Below are positions 31,650 to 42,569 of a DNA stretch of 64,000 bases, piece after piece; position 1 is the stretch's first letter, and each line of letters begins with the position of its first letter. The notes beneath the pieces are model-generated. The model had not been told where the DNA came from. It saw nothing but the letters and a program-made list of their open reading frames with translations, and did not search any database. The translations under genes were made by a program, and so were the position numbers. Source of the stretch: Lepidostoma basale (Eukaryota; Arthropoda; Insecta; Trichoptera; Lepidostomatidae); the NCBI GenBank assembly GCA_022606425.2, contig JAHDVF020001507.1, forward strand, positions 124,001 through 188,000, read 5' to 3'.

Positions 31650-32132
31650 TATGTTTTAAAAAAGCTAAAATGGTCGTGCACAATGGTGTTCTTGTACCGA
31701 CACTTACGTATGAAATCGAAGCATGGAACTGGCAAAAGAAGGATGAAAGAAGAATAAATGCAGTAGAAATGAAATCTCTTAGACGAATGTGTGGATACTT
31801 TGTGTATGATAGAATATCGCATTAAAATATAAGAAGTGAATGCAGTACAAATGATGGTGATATGAACAAAATAATGAAAGGATCATTAAGATAGTTTGGA
31901 CATATGGAAAGAATGAATGAAGAAATAATGTTAAAAAAAATTATTTGATTTGAGTTGAAATGGAACTAGAAATAGAAAAAGACCGAAAAAAAGGGGCACG
32001 ATCAAATAAATCAAATATTGAATGTCGGCCACGTAAGGAGTCAGAGAAATCGACGCGCGTGCATGACACGATGTATGAATGTTGAGGAAGCGAGAGAAAT
32101 ATGTCAGGAAAGAGTTAGTTAGTTAGTTAATA
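31650..32132 (+). mobile_element. LINE-A1 3' fragment
   Basis: Frame 31643-31825: AKMVVHNGVLVPTLTYEIEA, then NAVEMKSLRRMCGYFVYDRI. The rest follows A1 with shifts to the ...CAGGAAAGA and (TTAG)n. The body starts where the preceding minus-strand copy ends, giving an inverted pair around 31605-31650. Confidence 0.7.
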
Positions 32133-32171
32133 CTGTTAAATTTATGGGTTAATAAATTTACCAGCAAATTT

Positions 32172-32882
32172 AAGCGATGGTTTTTGAAAGGGAAGAGCAA
32201 ATGACAGTTTGTTACATAAGTGTGAACGAAGAGAATTCGAAGCAGGTGAGTGAATTTGTGTATTTTGGTAGTATGTTCACAGCGGATGGCCGAACGGATA
32301 ATGACGTCGATAACAATGTGAATAGAGCTTTAAAACTAGTTATTGGAAACAAGAATTAATCAATGAAAGCGAAAACAGGTCGTTCACAATGGAGTTCTGG
32401 TCCCAACCCTAATGTATGGAAGCGAAGCATGGAACTAGCAGAAGAAGGATGAGAGCAGAATAATTGGGGTAGAGATGAGGTCCGTAAGACGTATGTGTGT
32501 TAGAATGATATACGACAGAATCTCAAATGCCGATATAAGAAAGGAATGTAGAGCGGAAGAAGGTATTATGAATAAAATTTTGAAAGGATCGCTGCGTTGG
32601 TTCGGGCATATGGAGCGCATGGATTGAGAAAGAATGGTTAAGAACGTTAATGATGTAAAAGAAATACGGAGTCGAGGCAAACAAATTAATCAAATTTTAA
32701 AGGTTGGTCAATGACCAATGGTCATGTTAGAAGTCGAAAGAATCAACGTGCGTGTATGATTCGCTGTATGTATATGGAGGAAGCTAGAGAGGTGTGCCAG
32801 GATAGACTTGTGTGGCGGTCAATTGTCTCTACCTACCCCTACGGGGAAACGGTGTGATGGTTTGTTGTTGTTGTTGTTTTAA
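32172..32882 (+). mobile_element. LINE-A2 3' end with (TTG)n tail
   Basis: VFEREEQMTVCYISVNEENS, then QVSEFVYFGSMFTADGRTD; SGPNPNVWKRSME (shifted); RMCVRMIYDRISNADIRKEC; KILKGSLRWFGHMERMD; ends GGAAACGGTGTGATGGTTTG and TTGTTGTTG. Longest A2 copy; many frame breaks. Confidence 0.75.
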
Positions 32883-33286
32883 GCGAATATTTGAAAATAC
32901 ATATTTGCTATGCCTTCACTTCTATAATGCACTGTATGTGTTTAAATGCATCGCAGTGCATATAGAAAATCTTGGCATTGATTTATATTGAAGGTAAACG
33001 CATTCACCTTATAAGAAATCTTGTCCAACTGGAAAAGTAAGAGTTATAACAGTTGTGTAAATATGTACATAAATGGAATACCTTTCGTTCAAACGTGTTT
33101 CTTTTGATAGACCTATAAGGTTAAATATATCAGATTGTTAGTGATTATCATATTAAACAATTTTTAAATAATATTTTTATTATTATAGCTTAAATTAAGT
33201 TTTTACACAATTAACCTAATTTTTTGCTATTCTTATCGGCTACCGTCCCACCTTAAAACCACCAATACAATGGAGGGATAATATAG
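32883..33286. other. no gene seen
   Basis: AT-rich. Confidence 0.45.
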
Positions 33287-33287
33287 G

Positions 33288-33800
33288 TTGTTTTTTTTAA
33301 GAGGTTTGGTTTTTAAACTAGCAACATTATTTCTACAGGCTATCAATTTGACATTTGACAGTTGATTTGTAGGAAAAACATTTTGCCATTTTTTCTTAAA
33401 TAAACTGACGTCTGAACAACGCTTGCAAATAGAGCAAATTTATTTTGAAAATCATGAGTCGGTTCGCCAAACTTATCGTGCGCTAAGTCCATTTTACAGT
33501 CGACATAATCGTCCATCCGAGCAAGTTATTCGAAAGACCATGGATCGTTTTCACACCACGTACACTCTAGTGGATAATACGCATTCACAAAGACGACAAT
33601 TGTCGAAAATTGGATTTCACGATTGCGCTTCATTCGAGCTAGCCGTGGCACTCATATGCCCGAAATCATATTTAAACATTAATGGCGTAAAAATAACTAT
33701 TAAATAAAGCCAATATCTTAGAACTTAATGTTCTTTCAATGTGTTTTTTTTCGTTTTGAATGTGCATTGTATACCTCTAAAAAAACATCCTATATAATAA
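33288..33800 (+). mobile_element. mariner-like element, DUF4817-type, internally deleted
   Basis: Both ends present: GTTGTTTTTTTTAAGAGGTT left and ATACCTCTAAAAAAACATCC right. The frame 33423-33707 encodes the helix-turn-helix part IEQIYFENHESVRQTYRALS, then SRHNRPSEQVIRKTMDRFH and TTYTLVDNTHSQRR. After a deletion of the catalytic domain, an overlapping frame ends in THMPEIIFKH, like the transposase C-terminus of this family. A non-autonomous derivative; the MITEs at 12318-12960 are further deleted relatives. Confidence 0.75.
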
Positions 33801-33829
33801 TAATAATAAAAATTGAATAACTTATAGAG

Positions 33830-34195
33830 CTCCATTGTTATGTATTACTCATCTCAAGGGCGCTATAGAAAATGTTCCGTTTTATGAACTAGTTAAAAAA
33901 TAAACATATTTAGTATGAGGGCTGCACCTGACGTAGTCGACCGACCCTTCTTATCAGGAAATGATAATTTGAAGAGATGCGTTTTGAGTCTCGATCTAAC
34001 TGATTCTCTATGCATTTGAGGTTTGCTGGAAGGGCCGGTTACCGCGAAGGCTCGGTCGCCAAAGTTTGTGCTAGGACAGCGTATTGGCACAGTCAATTTA
34101 CCGATTAATGCAGAGTTCAGATATACGAGTATAAGCTGGTGCCAACGCCTTAAAGGATAGTTCGATGACGACTTCCCTTGATAGGCTACCCTTAT
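33830..34195 (-). mobile_element. LINE-G pol C-terminus
   Basis: VPIRCPSTNFGDRAFAVTGP, then RSRLKTHLFKLSFPDKKGRS, TTSGAALILNMF, and a 3' UTR with the ACTCATCTCAAGGGCGC motif. A LINE-B-type scrap (AAAAGGAGAAGAAGAAGAAG) adjoins at 34215. Confidence 0.7.
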
Positions 34196-34261
34196 AATAA
34201 AAACAGACTGAGCGTCTAAAAGGAGAAGAAGAAGAAGACTTGCCAACGTAAAAACATAAAT

Positions 34262-34530
34262 TTATTGTATTTTGAACAGTGATGTAAAACTCCATATTAA
34301 ATAATGAATACGAATGAAAACATTTGGTTTATAAAAGTTTTACTATATTTTATGGGACTGAAATTATTATATAAAGGCATTATTAAATGTGCAGTTACAC
34401 TTCGCACACTTAGCAATTGCCCAAGTAAGGAAAAACATAAGCCAGACGCTTTTATTCACATTAGTTATTTAATATGGAGATTTATACCGTTGTTCAAGGA
34501 ACAATTAAGTATACATATTGAACGCTAAGG
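34262..34530 (+). repeat. P1 half and flank
   Basis: AGTGATGTAAAACTCCATAT, then AATGAAAACATTTGGTTTAT; partial second arm at 34465. Confidence 0.55.
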
Positions 34531-34555
34531 CATTAACACTGTGGGATTGTATAGT

Positions 34556-34735
34556 AATATACTTAGGAAATTGAAAATTAATTTGTTTAATCCACAAAAT
34601 ATTTAAAAAAAACACGACATGTTTCGGGGGATACCTCCATCTTCCTGATGGAGGTATCCTTAATTCAGTAGATGGAGGTATCCTCCGAAACAAGTCGTGC
34701 TTTTTAATATTTTTAAATATTTTGTGGATTAAACA
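34556..34735. repeat. P3 palindrome
   Basis: Long arms (TTTAATCCACAAAATATTT and mirror). The right half on the plus strand: CAGTAGA (34666-34672), T, perfect stem GGAGG/CCTCC with loop TAT, GAAAC (34687-34691), AA, GTC (34694-34696). The left half mirrors it with one stem mismatch. Confidence 0.7.
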
Positions 34736-34779
34736 AAGTTATTTTTAATTTCCTAAGTAAACATGTATAAGTATACATA

Positions 34780-35145
34780 TGTAACTAACTAACTAACTAA
34801 CCATCACGCCGTCTCCCTGAAAGGGTAGGCAGAAAGAATGGACTGTCACACTTTTACTGATGTGGCACTCCATCCTTCTCTTTTCGCCCCGCGTGAGACG
34901 CGGTGCGAAAATGGTTGCGAACCTCATCGCCACCAATAGGCATCTCCCGCGCACACTTCGATCGTCCAACACCCACAAAATAAATCTAAAACAAATCATA
35001 TAAAATACAATGATATAAAATAAAATAACAAAATAATAATAATTTAACGCAAAATGTTCTTTTTAGATGGTGCACATATTGTCTATTTAATTTATGTTCC
35101 ACGAATCCACCGTTTTTTTAATTTAGCACATAATGTAATGTATAT
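34780..35145 (-). mobile_element. Element D, copy 3 (truncated)
   Basis: ACTAACTAACTAACTAACC, LINE-A-like end, then the CATCGCCACCAATAGGCATC block and ACCGTTTTTTTAATTTAGC. Nearly identical to the same part of copy 2 (7504). Confidence 0.75.
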
Positions 35146-35286
35146 AAGTATACATATATACAGTATTTTTAATAAGCTTTTAATATCAGGGTTCCAACCC
35201 GAAAAAATAAATTTTAGCATCACAAATATGTAATGTATTATATATTATAACTCTATATTACAAATATTTTTCTTTTATATTTACAG

Positions 35287-35331
35287 AGCTTCAAGAGTTT
35301 GAGAACTTTCTGTCAACCTTGAGATCATACA
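35287..35331 (+). other. candidate 45 nt internal exon
   Basis: Flanked by TTTTTCTTTTATATTTACAG (35267-35286) and GTAAGT (35332-35337), strong acceptor and donor. Read in the only open phase it encodes LQEFENFLSTLRSY with one split codon at each end, so skipping it would keep the frame. Short, so chance is possible. I do not recognise the protein. Confidence 0.3.
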
Positions 35332-35337
35332 GTAAGT

Positions 35338-36662
35338 AAAAACATATTTTATTATTAAGATTATATTCTCAATTCTGCAAGGGCCTTGGATGATGGTCAC
35401 CAAGTTGACTGTTCATATAATGATTTCTCAAAGGCCTTTGACACTGTGAACCACGACATTCTGATAGCAAAGCTATCTCAAATTGGATTCTCTTCTCAGT
35501 TGATTATGTTTTTCATTAGTTACCTCGAGGGGAGAAAACAATACGTCTCATACGAAATTTTTCAATCGGAACCTTTTCTTGTAAATTCAGGGGTGCCACA
35601 AGGTTCAAACTTAGGGCCACTCCTCTTCACCATCTTCATAAATGATATTGCGAAGGTGATAAACTTCTCGCGATTTCTTTTATTTGCCGATGATCTGAAA
35701 TTATTCCTGGAAATTAAAAATCCTGGAGACTGTCTTCGCCTCCAGTCGGACATCAATAATATTGTCAACTGGAGTCACAGTAATCAAATGCAATTCAATG
35801 TCTCTAAATGCGTTATGCTATCTTTTACTAGAGCATTGAGAACTGTGTATTATAGATACACAATGAACAATCAGCAACTAGCACATGTATCTACGATGAG
35901 AGATCTCGGGATCATCTATGAGAGTAGGCTGACTTTTCGTGCACATGTTGAGAGGATTTGTGGCACTGCACTGAAGATGTTGGGCTTCATCGTCCGGACC
36001 GGCAGAGTTTTCAGGGATCCCAATGTGCTCAGAGTCCTATACAACGCATTGGTTCGGAGCAGACTCGAAAGTGGTTCTGTGATATGGAGTCCTCACGAGG
36101 CGAGATATTCCATTATGCTGGAGAGGGTTCAGAAAAAATTTCTGAGGTATCTCTACATGAGGGAGTATGGTAGCTATCCTTGGCTCTATCCCACGGCATT
36201 TCTTTTGGGAATGCTCGGAACCAATTCTCTACAGCTTCGAAGAGATGGACATCTAATTACCCATTTCTTTAGATTAATTAGGGGATACTTCGAGAACTCG
36301 GCCGTACTGGAGGGTGTTCGGCTTTTTGTCCCCGATAGATATCTCCGACAGCGACAGCACAGATTGTTTTACCTACCGGCTGCCAGAACCAATCTGCCTC
36401 TGGTGACACCGGTGGGAAGAGCAATTAGTCTGCTGAACGCGGTCTCCTCGGAGATCGACGTCTTTCATGTTAGTGAAAGTACGTTCAGAAGGCAAATACT
36501 CTTAATTCTGGAGAGTATCCTGTCTTCCTAATGTTGAACCATCTCTTATGCGTTTCTGGTAGTATACTATATATAATATATTATTTTACCTGTTCTCAAT
36601 AGATGCCTTAAAAATAAATTTTGTCATGTTTGTTGATGAAATAAACTGATTTGATTTGATTT
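35338..36662 (+). mobile_element. Jockey-type LINE, 5'-truncated
   Basis: Contains the longest meaningful frame of the window (35386-36531), a ~125 bp 3' UTR (TGTTGAACCATCTCTTATGC and on), and the end TGATTTGATTTGATTTG. Its 3' end recurs at 2093, 6374, 13622, 15834 and 46735. The exact 5' end is uncertain. Confidence 0.85.
35386..36531 (+). CDS. Jockey reverse transcriptase, C-terminal two thirds
   Basis: Copies element RNA into DNA at a nicked target (target-primed reverse transcription). The frame opens at a TTG codon, not ATG, because the 5' part (endonuclease and RT fingers) is lost; it is 381 codons without interruption. In order: CSYNDFSKAFDTVNHDIL (first catalytic Asp region), VNSGVPQGSNLGPLLFTIFI (template grip), RFLLFADDLKLF with FADD at ~100-103 (catalytic Asp pair), MQFNVSKC, MRDLGIIYESRLTF, and thumb-side ALVRSRLESGSVIW. 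The C-terminus holds YMREYGSYPWLYPTAFLLG and YLRQRQHRLFYLPAARTNLP. Intactness suggests recent insertion, but without the N-terminus it cannot move itself. Confidence 0.85.
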   Translation: MDDGHQVDCSYNDFSKAFDTVNHDILIAKLSQIGFSSQLIMFFISYLEGRKQYVSYEIFQSEPFLVNSGVPQGSNLGPLLFTIFINDIAKVINFSRFLLFADDLKLFLEIKNPGDCLRLQSDINNIVNWSHSNQMQFNVSKCVMLSFTRALRTVYYRYTMNNQQLAHVSTMRDLGIIYESRLTFRAHVERICGTALKMLGFIVRTGRVFRDPNVLRVLYNALVRSRLESGSVIWSPHEARYSIMLERVQKKFLRYLYMREYGSYPWLYPTAFLLGMLGTNSLQLRRDGHLITHFFRLIRGYFENSAVLEGVRLFVPDRYLRQRQHRLFYLPAARTNLPLVTPVGRAISLLNAVSSEIDVFHVSESTFRRQILLILESILSS

Positions 36663-36838
36663 GAATATATATTTTATATATATTGTTTTCTTGTTATATT
36701 ATTTGTAAATATGTTTTTTTAAATTGTTAATTTTATTTTTGTGGTTATAAACGATTTGGATGTGTTTCTGTAATGTTTATAATTTTTTTGAATAAATTGA
36801 AATTGAAAATAAATAAATAAATTGAAAATTGAAGAGCT
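36663..36838. other. AT-rich segment, possible LINE 3' end
   Basis: Ends with AATAAATTGAAATTGAAAAT-type repeats; no coding part. Confidence 0.35.
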
Positions 36839-36939
36839 CTTGAAAAGTTTTCAAGTTCAAAGACAATAGAAAATAAGCGAACATTTACAATTGAGATTTA
36901 TATCGAGTTACAAGTAAATGATTATAAATATAATATTTC

Positions 36940-37222
36940 GTTATTGATAGCAAATGGACGTTCACAATGGAGATCTAGTCCCAACCCTTATATATGGAAA
37001 CAAAGCATGGAACTGCCAGAAGAAGGATGAGAGCAAAATAAATGCGGTAGAGATGAGGTCCCTAAGACGTACGTATGGTAAAACGTCCCTAAGAGTTTCA
37101 AATGCTGATATAAGAAAGAATTGTAGAGCAGAAGAAGGTATTATTAACAAAATTATAAAAGGATTCCTGAGTTTCAGACATATGGAGCGCATGGATAAAA
37201 TTAATCAAATTTATAAGTAATT
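36940..37222 (+). mobile_element. LINE-A2 fragment
   Basis: Frame 36954-37220: MDVHNGDLVPTLIYGNKAWN, then NAVEMRSLRRTYGKTSLRVS, NADIRKNCRAEEGIINKII and SFRHMERMDKINQIYK. Internal deletion joins HMERMD to INQI. Confidence 0.7.
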
Positions 37223-37285
37223 AATACGAATAAAAAGAACAGTTTTCTGGAATGGCATATATTTTATGGGAATGGCATATACTGT
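37203..37285. repeat. P1 arm scrap
   Basis: AATTAATACGAATAAAAAGA then CAGTTTTCTGG; the rest lost at the LINE-A1 start. Confidence 0.5.
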
Positions 37286-37697
37286 GATGGCAGAATGTGT
37301 GGCAAATCTGTATATGATAGAGTGACAAATGCAAGTATAAGAAGTGAATGTGGTGCGAATGAAAGTGTTATGAAAAAAATAAGGAAAGGGTCATTATATG
37401 GTTTGGACACATGGAAATAATGAGTGAAGACAGAGTGGTAAAGAAGGTATATGTAAACGGCGTGAACGGAGCTAGAAAAAGAGAGAGGCCGAGGAAAACG
37501 TGTCACGATCAAATCAATCAAATATTGAATGTCGGCCATGTGAGGAGTCAGAGAAATCGACGCGCGTGCATGACACGATGTATGAATGTTGAGGAAGCGA
37601 GAGAAATATGTCAGGAAAGAAAAGTGTGGCAGTCCATTTATTCTGCCTACCCCTCCGGAGAGACGGCGTGATGGTAAGTTAGTTAGTTAGTTAGTTA
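37285..37697 (+). mobile_element. LINE-A1 3' end
   Basis: From RMCGKSVYDRVTNASIRSEC (shifted) to frame 37411-37671: EDRVVKKVYVNGVNGARKRE, then INQILNVGHVRSQRNRRACM and VWQSIYSAYPSGETA, and a (TTAG)n tail. Confidence 0.8.
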
Positions 37698-37862
37698 GGG
37701 AATGGCATGTTTTGCCCTTCTAAGGCATTATCAAATATTTTAGAAGGGTGAAACATTTCATTCCCATAAAATATTATAAAACTTATAGAAAACTGTCCTT
37801 TTCATTCGTATTAATTATTTAATATGGAGTTTAACATCATTGTTCAAGAAACAATAAACAAA
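37698..37862 (+). repeat. P1 half with outer arm
   Basis: TGTTTTGCCCTTCTAAGGC, then TTTAGAAGGGTGAAACATTT, arm AACTGTCCTTTTCATTCG, and outer arm ATGGAGTTTAACATCATTG. Confidence 0.65.
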
Positions 37863-37995
37863 TTTAGGTTGGTCATGTTAGAAGTGAGAAGAATCGACGT
37901 GCGTATATGACTAGTTGTATGAATGTGGGAAAGCTAGAGAGGTGTGTCAGGATAGAAAAGTGTGGCGGTCCATTCTCTCTGCCTACCCCTGAGGG
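37863..37995 (+). mobile_element. LINE-A2 3' scrap
   Basis: TTAGGTTGGTCATGTTAGAA to CTCTCTGCCTACCCC. Confidence 0.6.
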
Positions 37996-38139
37996 GCAGT
38001 TGTTTACCTAATTTGGTTTAGTATTGTCAGTAACACATATTTGCAAGTTGGTAAGCAAATACGCAATCAAGCCAGCAAGCATGTTTAGTTAGATTAAGAG
38101 AAAAAAAGTATATATTATATTAGTAGTCTGCATCATCAA

Positions 38140-38250
38140 ATATTTCATTTGACATTTGATAATGCCTTAGCAAGGTGAATGTCATTCCCATAACACATAA
38201 TGAAACTTCTAGAAAACAGACGTTATCATTCGTATTAATTGTTTTAAACG
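38140..38250 (+). repeat. P1 half
   Basis: CATTTGATAATGCCTTAGCA, then AACTTCTAGAAAACAGACG. Confidence 0.6.
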
Positions 38251-38594
38251 TCGATTGTTTCTGAACACCGTGTTATTTCATCTCTCGTATACATGTATAT
38301 TTTTGTTTTATTGTACCATGGAGTATTGTGAAAATTGTTCTTTGTTTTATCCGTCACTCTGAGGTCTCCTCCACTTTAGCTGTACGTTTCCGACATAGAC
38401 AATTTGTAGACGTCAGAAATTTGAATTAAGAACAAAAAGACAATTCTTTTGACAATTACATATTACTGTTTTTTGTTCAATCTTTTTAATTAGGCTTTTA
38501 AATGACACACTTCTCTAATAAACCACATTTAGCAATATAAAAAAAAGTTTTTATATTTTATACAAGATTTTTGATTTGTTATAATTTAAACATT
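38251..38594. other. no gene seen
   Basis: AT-rich. Confidence 0.45.
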
Positions 38595-38830
38595 CGTGAG
38601 AGAGTGGCAATAGCTCTCACTGCCACACCGAAGGTTCCGTGTTCGATTCCCGGTGACGGCAGTGTGATTGTCACACTGTCTTTGATCTTGTGTAGAATTC
38701 ACGTGACAATAAAATAGCTGTGGATAAACTACCAATTACATGTCGTGAGAACCAAAAGCTAAAAAGCTGTATGCAATTATTGGGTTTAAATAACCTGTTT
38801 CATAACTTCGAAAATATTCAGAATTTCAGA
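38595..38830 (+). mobile_element. SINE-T copy 3
   Basis: Head GAGAGTGGCAATAGCTCTC with box B-like GTTCGATTCC. Body GGCAGTGTGATTGTCACAC and end TTATTGGGTTTAAATAACC. Confidence 0.75.
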
Positions 38831-38864
38831 ATTCAATTGTCAATTCAATTGTCTATACAAGAAT

Positions 38865-38960
38865 ACCCCGTTAATGCTTTAGACAGGCAAAAGATGTCAT
38901 TCACATAAAATATAATGAAACTTCTAGAAAACAGATGTTTTCAATCGTATTATTATTTAA
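38865..38960 (+). repeat. P1 half
   Basis: TGCTTTAGACAGGCAAAAGA then AACTTCTAGAAAACAGATG. Confidence 0.55.
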
Positions 38961-39054
38961 TTTAAAATAATTTATTTTTAGAAGATATTTATCATTTCAA
39001 AATAAATTATTTTTAATCTTGTTTTGTTTCATAGAATTTCGTTTATTAGTATTG

Positions 39055-39205
39055 TTTGGTACGATCAAATCAATCAAATATTAAATATTAACCACGTGAG
39101 GAGTCGGAGAAATCGATTTGCGTGCATGACACAGAACAGTATTAAATTATTTCTGCCTACCCTTTCAGTGAGCGTTGTGGTAAGATCGTTAGTTAGTTTT
39201 AATGT
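39055..39205 (+). mobile_element. LINE-A1 3' scrap
   Basis: GGTACGATCAAATCAATCAA to TTCTGCCTACCCTTTCAG and TTAGTTAGTT; internal deletion. Confidence 0.6.
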
Positions 39206-39544
39206 ATATATGCTAATGGACAATCAATGGGTTTTTTTGCTTTTAACTTTCACACGCTTTCGAAATAATAATGTTTTTCTTAATTAAAGACTTGTAAATA
39301 AGCCAGAAAATATTTTATAATTAACTTTAGTACGAAAATGAAAGCCAGGCTTAATACATCACTCACGCATGTGCGTTTTTAAGCACACGCGTTCATTAAA
39401 CAACGTTTATTTTTTATAAATTTTGCAATACAAAGCTGTTATTCTCATGTAAACTTTAATGTGACAATATCACGTTAATGAATAAATATACACATATTAA
39501 AATAAATAATTATTGTTCGGTCCTGACTTTTGTTTTTATTTATA
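39206..39544. other. no gene seen
   Basis: AT-rich. Confidence 0.45.
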
Positions 39545-39645
39545 GGGTGCGTGACACGATGTATGTTGAAGAAGAGAGATAGAAAAATAAGTTAGGTAAC
39601 AACGATATGGCGGTCTATTTTTATTGCTTACCTCTTTGGGTTGGA
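39545..39645 (+). mobile_element. LINE-A scrap
   Basis: GCGTGACACGATGTATGTTG onward, degenerate. Confidence 0.45.
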
Positions 39646-40010
39646 GGCATTTGAGATGTGGATATACCGCAGAATGCTCCGTATATCGTAGACCGATAGG
39701 TTTAGTAATGCAGACGTACTACAGAGAGCCAGAGCTAATAGAGAGCTGTTGTCGAGTATAAAAGTTAGAAATGTTCACTATTTGGGTATGCTAAGGGGAG
39801 AAAAATACCACCTCCTTCGACTGATATTAATGGGTAAAGTGGAGGGACGTCAGGGAGTTGATAAAAGGCAGCTGTCCTTGCTGCTGAACATAAAAGAATA
39901 CACAGGAATGACTAGTTCAGAACCTGCTCCAAGAGGCGCAGGACAGAGATGCCTTTGCTACAGTGATCGCCAACGTAGGGGGGACCTGACACGGCACCGA
40001 AAAAAGAAGA
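39646..40010 (+). mobile_element. LINE-E pol C-terminus
   Basis: LEAFEMWIYRRMLRIS, then FSNADVLQRARANRELLSSI, KVRNVHYLGMLRGEKYHLLR and LILMGKVEGRQGVDKRQLS. The end (GGCGCAGGACAGAGATGCC, then GGACCTGACACGGCACC) is shifted. Longest LINE-E in this window. Confidence 0.75.
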
Positions 40011-40058
40011 AGGCCTCTTTGGGGAGAGGTCGTGATGGTTAGATAGAAACAACCTTCT

Positions 40059-40275
40059 TGACGGAGTGGCAAGTTCTATGACTGCCACACTTAAGGTCCT
40101 GGGTTCAATTTCCAGTGACGGCAATTTAATTGTCACATTGTCATTGGTCTGGTGTAGAATTCGCATGACAATAAAATGTTAGATTAGCTACCAATCACAT
40201 ATCATAAGAATCAATAAAAATATTTTAAAATAAATTGTATACAGTAATTGGTTTCAAACGACTCGTTGCATACAA
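40059..40275 (+). mobile_element. SINE-T copy 4
   Basis: GGAGTGGCAAGTTCTATGAC, box B-like GGTTCAATTTCC, body and end CAGTAATTGGTTTCAAACG. Confidence 0.75.
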
Positions 40276-40327
40276 ATTTTTTTTAATGTCAATGGTTTGT
40301 TCTTTATAAAATTAACCATCTACCAGT

Positions 40328-41240
40328 ATCTAACTAACCATTACGCTGTCTCCTCGGTAGAGTAGGCAGAAAGAATGGGTTGCCACACTTTTCTTTCTTG
40401 ACACACTTCACTCGATTCCTCAACATTCATACATCGTGTCATGCACGTCGATTTTTTTCCGACTCCTCACGCGGCCGACATTCAATATTTGATTTATTTG
40501 ATCGGGCCACGTTTTCCTCGATCTTCCTATTTTTCTGGTTCCATTTACATTGTAAACGTATACTTTTTAAAATAATAATTAAATAAAACGATGTTTTTTT
40601 AACTAGTTCCACTTTTGTCTTTATTTCGAAAGCGACCGGTTTCGCCAGGCTCGCTGGCATCAACAGACTCAACCAGTCTGTCTTCTGTCAATGCCAGCGA
40701 GGTTGGCGAAACCGTTCGCTATCGAAATAAAGACAAAAGTGGAAGTAGTTAAAAAACATCGTTTTATTTAATTATTATTTAAAATGAACTTCCATCAAGA
40801 GATTTCAGTAAAATCATTTGAGTATTCTTACTTTTTAACCATTCTTTCTTCATTCATTCTTTCCATGTGTCCAAACCATATAAACGATGCTTTCATTGTT
40901 TTGTTCATAACACTTTCATTCGCACTGCATTCACTTTTTATATTTTAATTCAACACTCTATCATACACAGTTTTTCACACATTCGTCTAAGTGATCTCAT
41001 TTCTACTACATTTATTCTATTATACTTTCTTCCTTCTTTTGCCAGTTCCATGCTTTGCTTCCATACATAAGGGTAGAAGAACACCATTGTGCACATTGTG
41101 CCATTCTAGCTTTTTTTGGATAGGTTTTTATTTGCGATGACAACTTTAAGTGTCATCATTCACTTTGTGGCCTGCCCCAACACTTCTTTCAATATCACTC
41201 TCCACACATTCGTCTATGTGATCTCATTTCTACTGCATTC
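40328..41240 (-). mobile_element. LINE-A1 3' end split by P4
   Basis: Reverse A1 from CTAACTAACCATTACGC to TATACTTTTTAA, then P4, then CTTTTTAACCATTCTTTCTT up to ~41240. The consensus is continuous once P4 and one duplication are set aside. Confidence 0.8.
40571..40828 (-). mobile_element. P4 hairpin element, complete
   Basis: 258 bp between exact 10 bp duplications TACTTTTTAA (40561-40570, 40829-40838). Minus strand of the left half: CTGTTGA (40666-40660), T, stem GCCAG/CTGGC with loop CGAGC, GAAAC (40643-40639), CG, GTC (40636-40634). The right half mirrors it on the plus strand with changes (CTGTCAA, TTC for GTC). Minus-strand start holds TGAAATCTCTTGATGGAAG, the shared P end. Confidence 0.8.
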
Positions 41241-41764
41241 ATTCTACTTTTAAATTTTTTTGTTGAGATAGGGGCGTAGTTATGCATACCAAGATCAATT
41301 TCTGATGACATATTGATAACATAAGATCAAGACAAGATCTCTCGTTGATATGTCATCATAAATTGATCGTGGTATTCGTGCGTGCGCCCCAATCACCGAT
41401 AGTACAAGGCAACATGAAAAAAATCTGTCATCATTATGAAACGAGATCGAATCTCAGTAAATTGAAAATTAACCGCTGTTTAATGGTTTCATTCGGTGAT
41501 GAAAGTGCACCGATTTTGAGATTAGAGTCCTTGGATCAGATTCCAGCTACCGAGTGCTTTAACCTCTAGGTCACGAGATCAAATATCTAGTTCATAAAAT
41601 ATAATGTAATGTAATAAAAATTTAAACGATTTGTAATATATACTTGTAAATCATACGAACGTATTCCTAAAACAAACGCATTCGAAATATGCCTTCAATT
41701 TTTATTCATTGATTGATGAACCATTATCTTTATAATTAATTAGTATTACTTTTCTTCTAATTTT
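41241..41764. other. no gene; weak tRNA-like stretch
   Basis: Minus strand ~41580-41530 (GACCTAGAGGTTAAAGCACT, CGGTAGCTGGAATC) resembles a SINE head; too weak to call. Confidence 0.3.
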
Positions 41765-42200
41765 AGAATAAATGCAGGCGAAATCAGATTTCTTAGACGA
41801 ATGTGTGGATACTCTGTGTATGATAGAGTGTCGAATAAAAATATAATTAGTGAATGCGGTGCGAATGATGGTGTTATGAACAAAATAATAAAAGGATCAA
41901 TAAGATGGTTTGGATACATGGAAAGAATGAATGAAGAAAGAATGGTAAAAAAATTATACGTTAACGATGTAAATGGAACAAGAAATAGAGGAAGACCGAG
42001 GAAAACGTGGCACGATTAAATAAATCAAATATTGAATGTTGGCCATGTGAGGAGCCAGCGAAATCGACGCGCGTGCACGACACGATGTATGAATGTTGAG
42101 GAAGCGAGAGAAATGTGTCAGGAAAGAAAAGTGTGGCAGTCCATTCTTTCTGCCTACGCCTTCAGGGAGACGGCGTGATGGTTAGTTAGTTAGTTAGTTT
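41765..42200 (+). mobile_element. LINE-A1 3' end
   Basis: Frame 41801-42019: MCGYSVYDRVSNKNIISECG, then KGSIRWFGYMERMNEERMVK and RPRKTWHD; ends with four TTAG units. Confidence 0.8.
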
Positions 42201-42569
42201 TATATTGTTTGTAGGCGCCTCGCAAAAAAAATCAAATTAATTATTCGCCCACACATCTGTTGTTTGTAACAATAACGTATTACGAATAAACATAATTTAA
42301 ATATTGCATATGAATGTAGTCACAAGTACCTGCTTCACAACTCTATTTATTAGTAGGTGGCAATAAATTAAACATAACAGTACATATCTAAATTAGGACT
42401 CGGTAGCCAAGTGGTAATTAGGTTTAAATAATTTCATGAATAAAACATGTATTGAGTTCGCCCAACAAAATAATTAATGCATTTCACAATGACAACATTT
42501 TTATGTATAACAATTTTTTTATTAACTATCTACGAGTAACTAAATGCATTGAAAATATCATATTAGACT
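42201..42569. other. no gene seen
   Basis: AT-rich. Confidence 0.45.

Noticed and set aside
41530..41582. second SINE or tRNA on the minus strand
   Set aside because: Only a weak box A-like match; no second box at the right distance.
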